From Lentimicrobium sp. (GTDB taxonomy: Bacteria; Bacteroidota; Bacteroidia; Flavobacteriales; Flavobacteriaceae): 21,660 nt of DNA. The notes beneath the pieces were generated by a model that was not told the origin of the DNA, did no database searches, and worked only from the letters and a program-made list of their open reading frames with translations. The DNA lies in NCBI GenBank assembly GCA_022758945.1, contig JAEMQE010000215.1, forward strand, positions 6,012 through 27,671, written 5' to 3'. This document shows positions 1 to 5,336 of the stretch, piece after piece. Position numbers and translations under genes: made by a program. How positions within the stretch are numbered: position 1 is the first letter of the stretch; the number at the start of each line of letters is the position of its first letter.

Positions 1-2
1 AA

Positions 3-1343
3 ATGGAAATAGTTATCAAGCTTTCTCAATTTTTATTGAGCTTATCATTACTGATTATACTACACGAATTAGGACATTTTATTCCTTCTAAAATATTTAA
101 AACAAGAGTAGAAAAATTCTATTTGTTTTTTGACATCAAATATTCTTTGTTCAAAAAGAAAATTGGCGAAACCGAGTACGGAATTGGCTGGTTACCTCTT
201 GGTGGCTATGTGAAAATATCTGGAATGATTGACGAAAGTATGGACAAAGAGCAAATGGCTTTGCCTGCTCAACCTTGGGAATTTCGTTCCAAACCGGCTT
301 GGCAACGTTTGATTATTATGTTGGGTGGTGTTATTGTAAACTTCATTCTGGCTTTTGTGATCTATATCGGAATGGCTTATGCTTATGGCGATATGTACCT
401 CAACAATTCGGAATTGAAAGATGGAATTGCGGTTACCAGTTCAGTCGGAGAAGAATTAGGATTCAAAACGGGTGATAAAATAATTGCTATTGATGGCGAA
501 AAAATAGTTCATTTTGATGAAATTCCATTGAAACTCTTGTTTTCAAAATCAGCATTGATAAGCCGTAACGGACTAGAACAAACCCTCAATTTTCCTGTAG
601 ATTTAATTGATAAAGTCTTGAAAGGCGAAAAACGTCCTTTCATTGGAATAAGAGAACCATTTATGGTAGGAAAATTGTCGGATTCATCGGCGAACAAAGC
701 CCTTTTTCCAAAAGACATTATCCAATCCATCAACGGAGTGCCAACAAAATATGCCGATCAGGTTACAGCATTTGCAAAAACAAATAAAAACAAAACCGTT
801 GATGCCGTTGTTTTAAGAGATGAAAAAGAAGTTCCTGTAAAAATTACTATCGACAAGGAAGGTAAATTAGGAATATACGCAGCTTCAATAGGAATTAAAA
901 GCCTTGAAAAACTAGGGCTATATAAATTCAGTACGCAAGAATACGGCTTTTTTGAGTCTATTCCGGTGGGAATAGAAAAAGGAACAAACCAATTAGTAGG
1001 TTACGGCAAACAACTAAAAGCGATTTTCAATCCAGACACGGGAGCTTACAAAGGTGTGGGTGGTTTTAAGGCTATTTTTGATATTTTTCCTAGCACTTGG
1101 AGCTGGGAAGTATTCTGGAATATTACTGCTTTATTGTCAATAATGCTTGGTGTAATGAATTTATTACCTATTCCGGCACTTGATGGTGGTCACGTCATCT
1201 TTTTATTATACGAAATGATTAGCGGGAAAAAACCAAGCGACAAGTTCTTAGAGAACGCCCAAATGGTTGGTTTCTTTCTACTTATAACTTTGTTATTGTT
1301 TGCCAATGGGAACGATATTTACAAGGCAATTGTGGGACACTAA
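3..1343 (+). CDS. rseP: RseP-type site-2 intramembrane zinc metalloprotease (M50 family)
   Basis: The product (446 aa) is an inner-membrane protease of the RseP/site-2 protease family. In characterised bacteria these enzymes cut transmembrane substrates such as anti-sigma factors or leftover signal peptides. The zinc motif HELGH is at residues 21-25 in the first membrane helix. The second catalytic motif, NLLPIPALDGG, has its Asp at about residue 394 in a C-terminal helix. Two PDZ-like segments lie between them (about residues 136-175 and 219-290), with a hydrophobic helix near 100-125. Length and motif order match full-length family members, so the ATG at base 3 is probably the true start, though only two upstream bases are visible. 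It is followed by a tRNA gene with its own promoter, so no operon partner is visible. The actual substrate cannot be inferred. Confidence 0.93.
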   Translation: MEIVIKLSQFLLSLSLLIILHELGHFIPSKIFKTRVEKFYLFFDIKYSLFKKKIGETEYGIGWLPLGGYVKISGMIDESMDKEQMALPAQPWEFRSKPAWQRLIIMLGGVIVNFILAFVIYIGMAYAYGDMYLNNSELKDGIAVTSSVGEELGFKTGDKIIAIDGEKIVHFDEIPLKLLFSKSALISRNGLEQTLNFPVDLIDKVLKGEKRPFIGIREPFMVGKLSDSSANKALFPKDIIQSINGVPTKYADQVTAFAKTNKNKTVDAVVLRDEKEVPVKITIDKEGKLGIYAASIGIKSLEKLGLYKFSTQEYGFFESIPVGIEKGTNQLVGYGKQLKAIFNPDTGAYKGVGGFKAIFDIFPSTWSWEVFWNITALLSIMLGVMNLLPIPALDGGHVIFLLYEMISGKKPSDKFLENAQMVGFFLLITLLLFANGNDIYKAIVGH

Positions 1344-1370
1344 AAAAAATTAAAAATTTTGTAGATTTTA

Positions 1371-1401
1371 TTTGCTTCAAAAAAATTAAGCCTTATATTT
1401 G
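1371..1401 (+). promoter_or_regulatory. Bacteroidota-type promoter of tRNA-Asn
   Basis: A TTTG element (1371-1374) is followed after 19 bp by TATATTTG (1394-1401). This matches the known Bacteroidota sigma-ABfr pattern TTTG-N19-TAnnTTTG. It lies 27 bp upstream of the first tRNA-Asn base, a suitable distance for a short 5' leader. Confidence 0.75.
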
Positions 1402-1428
1402 CACCGCTTTAAAAGTGAAAACACACTT

Positions 1429-1502
1429 TCCTTCTTAGCTCAGTTGGTTAGAGCATCTGACTGTTAATCAGAGGGTCCTTGGTTCGAGCCCAAGAGAGGG
1501 AG
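1429..1502 (+). tRNA. tRNA-Asn (anticodon GTT)
   Basis: A full cloverleaf can be folded. The acceptor stem pairs 1429-1435 with 1495-1501 (TCCTTCT with AGAGGGA, one G-T wobble). The anticodon loop CTGTTAA gives anticodon GTT. The T arm is CTTGG / TTCGAGC / CCAAG (1478-1494). The discriminator is G1502, as expected for tRNA-Asn. CCA is not encoded, since CAAAA follows. The last five bases (1498-1502) are also the first bases of the 53-bp direct repeat that bounds the Fic units. Confidence 0.95.
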
Positions 1503-1550
1503 CAAAAGCAGAAAGGCTATCAGAAATGATAGCCTTTTTTGGTTTCAGCC
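1498..1550 (+). repeat. 53-bp direct repeat, copy 1 (tRNA-Asn end plus terminator)
   Basis: Bases 1498-1550 recur at 3268-3320 and 5038-5090. The repeat consists of the last five bases of tRNA-Asn, a linker, a terminator hairpin, and AGCC. In the third copy that AGCC forms the first four bases of tRNA-Arg. The repeat therefore joins both tRNA genes and is the sequence expected to remain if both units were deleted by recombination. Confidence 0.92.
1512..1540 (+). terminator. Terminator of tRNA-Asn (inside direct repeat)
   Basis: An 11-bp stem AAAGGCTATCA / TGATAGCCTTT (1512-1522 with 1527-1537) closes a GAAA tetraloop. A run of six T (1535-1540), whose first three bases also pair in the stem, ends the structure. 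This is a classic intrinsic terminator, 10 bp after the mature tRNA end. It recurs at 3282-3310 and 5052-5080. Confidence 0.85.
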
Positions 1551-1649
1551 TTTTTTTTAAATAAAATTTAGGATCAAGTTCAAGAATTCTATTTACCACA
1601 CTTCTTGACTTCTAAACGCTTTTTTTCATTCTACTGAGTTATAATTTCA

Positions 1650-1760
1650 TTGTATTACAACATCTTTTCTCTTATTGCAATAAAATATAAAAAATTACAA
1701 TAGTAGATATGTTATTGCAAAATATTAGTTATTTTTACAACATATAAATTCATATTGTAA
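1650..1760 (+). promoter_or_regulatory. Six-box, 20-bp phased operator-like array upstream of fic (copy 1)
   Basis: Six related hexamers start at exactly 20-bp intervals: TTACAA 1655, TTGCAA 1675, TTACAA 1695, TTGCAA 1715, TTACAA 1735 and TTGTAA 1755. The first five alternate A/G at the third base. Box 1 lies in the palindrome TTGTATTACAA (1650-1660) and box 2 in the perfect palindrome TTATTGCAATAA (1672-1683). The last box ends 6 bp before the fic ATG. A 20-bp step puts successive boxes on nearly the same face of the helix, as expected for cooperative protein binding. The regulator is unknown; the winged helix of the Fic protein itself is a candidate. A weak -7-like TATTTTTA (1730-1737) overlaps box 5. 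Confidence 0.7.
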
Positions 1761-1766
1761 ATTACT

Positions 1767-2888
1767 ATGCAAAACTTCAAGTCAGGAAAATACATTAATC
1801 AAGGCTATTATAAAAGCTTTCAACCTGAATTAATCAATAAAGAATGGTTGTTAGGTGATATGGAAATATTGAATCTGCTCTCAAAGGCAGATAGACACTT
1901 GGGGCGATTGGACATGTATAGTAATCACATTCCTGATATTGATTTGTTTATTAGTATGCACATTCTAAAAGAAGCTACACAAAGTAGTAGAATTGAAGGT
2001 ACACAAACCAATATGGAAGAAGCTCTTTTAGACAAAGAAGATATAAGTTCTGAAAAACGTGATGATTGGGATGAAGTTCAAAATTACATTTCGGCTATGC
2101 ACACCGCTATAGCTATGCTTAAAGAAATTCCGTTTTCAGGGCGTTTGATAAAAGAAACCCACAAAGTGCTTTTACAAGGTGTGAGAGGCGAAAACAAATT
2201 GCCAGGTGAATTTAGAACCAGCCAAAACTGGATAGGCGGCGCTTCTATAAACGATGCGGTATTTATTCCGCCAACTCATTCAAGTATTGGTGATTTGATG
2301 AGTGATGTTGAGAAATTTACGCATAATGAAGGATTATTACCTGATTTAATAAAAATAGGAATTATTCACTACCAGTTCGAAACGATTCACCCTTTTTTAG
2401 ATGGTAACGGAAGGGTGGGTCGATTATTAATTACGCTCTATTTGGTAGACAAAGAAATACTAAAGCAACCCATATTGTACTTATCCGATTTTTTTGAACG
2501 TAATAAAACCCTTTATTATGATAATTTAATGAGAGCAAGAACTCATAATGATTTAAAACAGTGGTTGAAATTCTTTTTAGTCGGTGTGATTGAAACTGCT
2601 AAAAAAGGTGTGGAAACTTTTGATGAAATTTTGAAATTAAAAACTAATTCAGAATTAAACATACAAACATTAGGTTCAAGAGCCAATAATGCACAAAAAA
2701 TACTGCATTACTTATTAAAAAAACCAATTATAGATGTCAATAAAGTGATTGAAATCACAAGCGTTTCACAACGTACCGCTTATAGTTTAATAGCAGATAT
2801 GGAAGAATTAGAAATTCTAGAAGAAGTAACTGGAGGAAAAAGAGGTAAGATTTATGTTTTTAAAAAATACATGAATTTATTCAAATAA
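1767..2888 (+). CDS. Fic-domain protein adenylyltransferase with C-terminal winged helix (copy 1)
   Basis: The product is 373 aa. The Fic motif HPFLDGNGRVGR is at residues 208-219, intact with catalytic His208 and the anion-binding GNGRxGR loop. Fic enzymes normally transfer AMP from ATP to Ser, Thr or Tyr hydroxyls of proteins. An autoinhibitory helix motif of the [S/T]xxxE[G/N] type (Ser73, Glu77, Gly78) lies N-terminal to the Fic core, which fits class II Fic proteins. Residues about 300-365 look like a winged helix-turn-helix. No signal peptide or membrane segment is seen. The start at 1767 fits the family length, and there is no alternative upstream. The gene stands alone with its own terminator and has no antitoxin-like neighbour. 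Target protein and biological role are unknown. Confidence 0.93.
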   Translation: MQNFKSGKYINQGYYKSFQPELINKEWLLGDMEILNLLSKADRHLGRLDMYSNHIPDIDLFISMHILKEATQSSRIEGTQTNMEEALLDKEDISSEKRDDWDEVQNYISAMHTAIAMLKEIPFSGRLIKETHKVLLQGVRGENKLPGEFRTSQNWIGGASINDAVFIPPTHSSIGDLMSDVEKFTHNEGLLPDLIKIGIIHYQFETIHPFLDGNGRVGRLLITLYLVDKEILKQPILYLSDFFERNKTLYYDNLMRARTHNDLKQWLKFFLVGVIETAKKGVETFDEILKLKTNSELNIQTLGSRANNAQKILHYLLKKPIIDVNKVIEITSVSQRTAYSLIADMEELEILEEVTGGKRGKIYVFKKYMNLFK

Positions 2889-2920
2889 AGAAAATGTGTT
2901 CGATATAGGGAACAAGGGCT

Positions 2921-2949
2921 AAAGGCTATCATTTCAGATAGCCTTTTTT
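2921..2949 (+). terminator. Intrinsic terminator of fic (copy 1)
   Basis: A 10-bp stem AAAGGCTATC / GATAGCCTTT (2921-2930 with 2937-2946) encloses the loop ATTTCA, and the T6 run ends at 2949. It lies 33 bp after the fic stop. The stem is almost the same as the tRNA-Asn terminator, but the loop is close to its reverse complement. Confidence 0.85.
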
Positions 2950-3216
2950 GATTTAACAATGTACTGTTCCCAAAACTGAATACTAGAACTTATAGGATTA
3001 TCTAATATTTTAATTAAACAGTTCTTTTGGCGTTTAATGGGTTTTTTAGTGAAAAAATTAAAAAATGTTAACTGTAAAATTAAAAATTTTCAATCGTTTC
3101 ATTCAACCTCCAGTAAGTTTACGGTAAGTTAAAAACAAATTAAAAGAACAAAGATTAAAAAGAAATTGACAAGTATAACTTTCAAGAAAATAAAAACTTT
3201 AACGTATCAGTTTTCT
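2950..3216 (+). other. AT-rich non-coding spacer in tandem unit 1
   Basis: No open frame of useful length, tRNA or clear repeat was found between the fic terminator and the -7 box. The DNA is strongly AT-rich with short A and T runs. The same stretch recurs at 4720-4986. Confidence 0.6.
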
Positions 3217-3224
3217 TATATTTG
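3217..3224 (+). promoter_or_regulatory. Candidate -7 box near the end of unit 1
   Basis: TATATTTG at 3217-3224 matches the Bacteroidota TAnnTTTG box and equals the one upstream of tRNA-Asn. No good TTTG lies 19-20 bp upstream, so promoter strength is uncertain. It recurs at 4987-4994. Confidence 0.5.
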
Positions 3225-3229
3225 CATAA

Positions 3230-3310
3230 TCAAAAAGAGCTTTCTGGCTGCAGCTTCCGTCAATAAGGGGAGCAAAAGCAGAAAGGCTATCAGAAATGAT
3301 AGCCTTTTTT
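3230..3310 (+). ncRNA. Candidate short structured transcript ending in the tRNA-Asn-derived terminator (copy 1)
   Basis: Starting about six bases after the -7 box, a short transcript would end at the direct-repeat terminator (3282-3310). It can form two nested stems: CTTTCTG with CAGAAAG (3240-3246 with 3279-3285), and inside it GCTTCC with GGGAGC (3253-3258 with 3268-3273, one G-T pair). The outer stem shares AAAG with the base of the terminator stem, so the two may compete. The 3' arm of the inner stem is the tRNA-Asn 3' end carried in the repeat. No RNA family is recognised, and a decayed tRNA gene is an alternative reading. Confidence 0.3.
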
Positions 3311-3320
3311 GGTTTCAGCC
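3268..3320 (+). repeat. 53-bp direct repeat, copy 2
   Basis: Same 53 bases as 1498-1550, including the terminator hairpin (3282-3310). Immediately upstream of this copy is AATAAG and not the tRNA-Asn body, so identity to copy 1 starts precisely at GGGAGC. Confidence 0.92.
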
Positions 3321-3419
3321 TTTTTTTTAAATAAAATTTAGGATCAAGTTCAAGAATTCTATTTACCACACTTCTTGACTTCTAAACGCTTTTTTTCATT
3401 CTACTGAGTTATAATTTCA

Positions 3420-3530
3420 TTGTATTACAACATCTTTTCTCTTATTGCAATAAAATATAAAAAATTACAATAGTAGATATGTTATTGCAAAATATTAGTT
3501 ATTTTTACAACATATAAATTCATATTGTAA
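3420..3530 (+). promoter_or_regulatory. Six-box, 20-bp phased array upstream of fic (copy 2)
   Basis: Second copy of the array, with boxes starting at 3425, 3445, 3465, 3485, 3505 and 3525, again exactly 20 bp apart and ending 6 bp before the fic ATG. Confidence 0.7.
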
Positions 3531-3536
3531 ATTACT

Positions 3537-4658
3537 ATGCAAAACTTCAAGTCAGGAAAATACATTAATCAAGGCTATTATAAAAGCTTTCAACCTGAAT
3601 TAATCAATAAAGAATGGTTGTTAGGTGATATGGAAATATTGAATCTGCTCTCAAAGGCAGATAGACACTTGGGGCGATTGGACATGTATAGTAATCACAT
3701 TCCTGATATTGATTTGTTTATTAGTATGCACATTCTAAAAGAAGCTACACAAAGTAGTAGAATTGAAGGTACACAAACCAATATGGAAGAAGCTCTTTTA
3801 GACAAAGAAGATATAAGTTCTGAAAAACGTGATGATTGGGATGAAGTTCAAAATTACATTTCGGCTATGCACACCGCTATAGCTATGCTTAAAGAAATTC
3901 CGTTTTCAGGGCGTTTGATAAAAGAAACCCACAAAGTGCTTTTACAAGGTGTGAGAGGCGAAAACAAATTGCCAGGTGAATTTAGAACCAGCCAAAACTG
4001 GATAGGCGGCGCTTCTATAAACGATGCGGTATTTATTCCGCCAACTCATTCAAGTATTGGTGATTTGATGAGTGATGTTGAGAAATTTACGCATAATGAA
4101 GGATTATTACCTGATTTAATAAAAATAGGAATTATTCACTACCAGTTCGAAACGATTCACCCTTTTTTAGATGGTAACGGAAGGGTGGGTCGATTATTAA
4201 TTACGCTCTATTTGGTAGACAAAGAAATACTAAAGCAACCCATATTGTACTTATCCGATTTTTTTGAACGTAATAAAACCCTTTATTATGATAATTTAAT
4301 GAGAGCAAGAACTCATAATGATTTAAAACAGTGGTTGAAATTCTTTTTAGTCGGTGTGATTGAAACTGCTAAAAAAGGTGTGGAAACTTTTGATGAAATT
4401 TTGAAATTAAAAACTAATTCAGAATTAAACATACAAACATTAGGTTCAAGAGCCAATAATGCACAAAAAATACTGCATTACTTATTAAAAAAACCAATTA
4501 TAGATGTCAATAAAGTGATTGAAATCACAAGCGTTTCACAACGTACCGCTTATAGTTTAATAGCAGATATGGAAGAATTAGAAATTCTAGAAGAAGTAAC
4601 TGGAGGAAAAAGAGGTAAGATTTATGTTTTTAAAAAATACATGAATTTATTCAAATAA
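3537..4658 (+). CDS. Fic-domain protein adenylyltransferase with C-terminal winged helix (copy 2)
   Basis: This gene encodes a 373-aa protein identical to the product of 1767-2888, with the intact Fic motif at residues 208-219, the N-terminal Ser73/Glu77/Gly78 inhibitory motif and the C-terminal winged helix. Neither copy shows a frameshift or stop, so both could be expressed. The upstream array and downstream terminator are duplicated too, so this is a complete extra transcription unit that should raise gene dosage. If the winged helix represses its own array, dosage of operator and repressor rises together. Confidence 0.93.
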   Translation: MQNFKSGKYINQGYYKSFQPELINKEWLLGDMEILNLLSKADRHLGRLDMYSNHIPDIDLFISMHILKEATQSSRIEGTQTNMEEALLDKEDISSEKRDDWDEVQNYISAMHTAIAMLKEIPFSGRLIKETHKVLLQGVRGENKLPGEFRTSQNWIGGASINDAVFIPPTHSSIGDLMSDVEKFTHNEGLLPDLIKIGIIHYQFETIHPFLDGNGRVGRLLITLYLVDKEILKQPILYLSDFFERNKTLYYDNLMRARTHNDLKQWLKFFLVGVIETAKKGVETFDEILKLKTNSELNIQTLGSRANNAQKILHYLLKKPIIDVNKVIEITSVSQRTAYSLIADMEELEILEEVTGGKRGKIYVFKKYMNLFK

Positions 4659-4690
4659 AGAAAATGTGTTCGATATAGGGAACAAGGGCT

Positions 4691-4719
4691 AAAGGCTATC
4701 ATTTCAGATAGCCTTTTTT
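4691..4719 (+). terminator. Intrinsic terminator of fic (copy 2)
   Basis: Second copy of the 10-bp AAAGGCTATC / GATAGCCTTT hairpin with loop ATTTCA and T-run. Confidence 0.85.
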
Positions 4720-4986
4720 GATTTAACAATGTACTGTTCCCAAAACTGAATACTAGAACTTATAGGATTATCTAATATTTTAATTAAACAGTTCTTTTGG
4801 CGTTTAATGGGTTTTTTAGTGAAAAAATTAAAAAATGTTAACTGTAAAATTAAAAATTTTCAATCGTTTCATTCAACCTCCAGTAAGTTTACGGTAAGTT
4901 AAAAACAAATTAAAAGAACAAAGATTAAAAAGAAATTGACAAGTATAACTTTCAAGAAAATAAAAACTTTAACGTATCAGTTTTCT
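4720..4986 (+). other. AT-rich non-coding spacer in tandem unit 2
   Basis: Copy of 2950-3216. I see no gene or RNA in it. An open frame that starts at 4936 runs into tRNA-Arg and is not credible. Confidence 0.6.
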
Positions 4987-4994
4987 TATATTTG
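4987..4994 (+). promoter_or_regulatory. Candidate -7 box upstream of tRNA-Arg
   Basis: TATATTTG is the last promoter-like element before tRNA-Arg. The terminator at 5052-5080 lies between this box and the tRNA, so tRNA-Arg expression from here would need read-through. Confidence 0.45.
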
Positions 4995-4999
4995 CATAA

Positions 5000-5080
5000 T
5001 CAAAAAGAGCTTTCTGGCTGCAGCTTCCGTCAATAAGGGGAGCAAAAGCAGAAAGGCTATCAGAAATGATAGCCTTTTTT
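5000..5080 (+). ncRNA. Candidate short structured transcript (copy 2)
   Basis: Copy of 3230-3310, with nested stems 5010-5016 / 5049-5055 and 5023-5028 / 5038-5043. Here it lies just before tRNA-Arg and may act as its leader. Confidence 0.3.
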
Positions 5081-5090
5081 GGTTTCAGCC
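5038..5090 (+). repeat. 53-bp direct repeat, copy 3 (partial third unit)
   Basis: Identical to 1498-1550. Its final AGCC (5087-5090) is the start of the tRNA-Arg acceptor stem, after which the sequence leaves the repeat unit. It contains terminator hairpin 5052-5080. Confidence 0.92.
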
Positions 5091-5158
5091 CCGTAGTTCA
5101 ACGGATAGAATGGGAGTTTCCTAAACTTTTGATTCGGGTTCGATTCCCGACGGGGCTA
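5087..5158 (+). tRNA. tRNA-Arg (anticodon CCT)
   Basis: The acceptor stem AGCCCCG / CGGGGCT pairs 5087-5093 with 5151-5157, and the discriminator is A5158. The D stem is GTTC / GAAT. The anticodon stem GGAGT / ACTTT holds loop TTCCTAA, giving anticodon CCT, which reads AGG (Arg). The T arm is TCGGG / TTCGATT / CCCGA. CCA is not encoded. Its first four bases belong to the third copy of the 53-bp repeat, and its 3' half has a decayed relative at 6797-6825. Confidence 0.93.
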
Positions 5159-5162
5159 CTTG

Positions 5163-5191
5163 AAAGACTATTAGAAATGATGGTCTTTTTT
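5163..5191 (+). terminator. Terminator of tRNA-Arg
   Basis: A 9-bp stem AAAGACTAT / ATGGTCTTT (5163-5171 with 5180-5188, one T-G wobble) is followed by T's. The outer stem sequence is shared with the hairpins at 5283-5304 and 6843-6862. Confidence 0.75.
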
Positions 5192-5275
5192 AGTTTGAAT
5201 AAAATGTCAACTTCAATTCCGTTTCTATTCTTAAGTCTATTCGGGTTAAGTCTTCAAGTTGCATTAAACAGCAAT

Positions 5276-5308
5276 AAAAAAAGACCATCAGCGTACTGAT
5301 GGTCTTTT
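5276..5308 (-). terminator. Terminator of the PepSY-like lipoprotein gene
   Basis: A perfect 9-bp stem GACCATCAG / CTGATGGTC (5283-5291 with 5296-5304) has loop CGTA. It is flanked by A7 on the left and T4 on the right. Read on the minus strand it ends in a seven-U run, 29 bp after the lipoprotein stop. Confidence 0.85.
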
Positions 5309-5336
5309 CCAAATATAATAAAAGGATTTGTGTCTG

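Larger units (their letters stand above)
1498..3267 (+). repeat. Tandem unit 1 (1770 bp) carrying a fic gene
   Basis: This is the first of two head-to-tail 1770-bp units that look identical base for base wherever I compared them. The offset of 1770 is constant from 1498 to 5037, and the two encoded 373-aa proteins are identical. Contents in order are the 53-bp direct repeat with terminator hairpin, an AT-rich spacer, the six-box phased array, fic, the fic terminator, about 265 bp of AT-rich non-coding DNA, a -7 box, and a short structured segment that runs into the next direct repeat. No integrase, transposase or relaxase is encoded. Confidence 0.95.
3268..5037 (+). repeat. Tandem unit 2 (1770 bp) carrying a fic gene
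   Basis: This is the second head-to-tail copy, with the same contents as unit 1. It is followed immediately by the 53-bp partial third copy (5038-5090), which runs into tRNA-Arg. The apparent lack of differences implies a very recent duplication or an assembly expansion. Confidence 0.95.

Noticed and set aside
1650..1760. Phased array as a CRISPR
   Set aside because: The repeated element is only 6-7 bp in a 20-bp period, there are no long identical repeats and no cas genes.
2896..2920. tRNA T-arm-like stretch (GTTCGATA..AAGGGCT) between fic and its terminator
   Set aside because: Only the short GTTCGA core and a G-rich end resemble a tRNA; the stem pairing is poor, so a second tRNA remnant is not supported.
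1498..5090. Insertion sequence or phage explanation for the tandem units
   Set aside because: No transposase, integrase, terminal inverted repeats or short target duplication was found, so no known mobile element class was called.
4936..5299. Two overlapping plus-strand open frames (4936-5124 and 5066-5299)
   Set aside because: Both run through the terminator and tRNA-Arg, their products have no recognisable features, and they exist only because the repeat joins the tRNA here.
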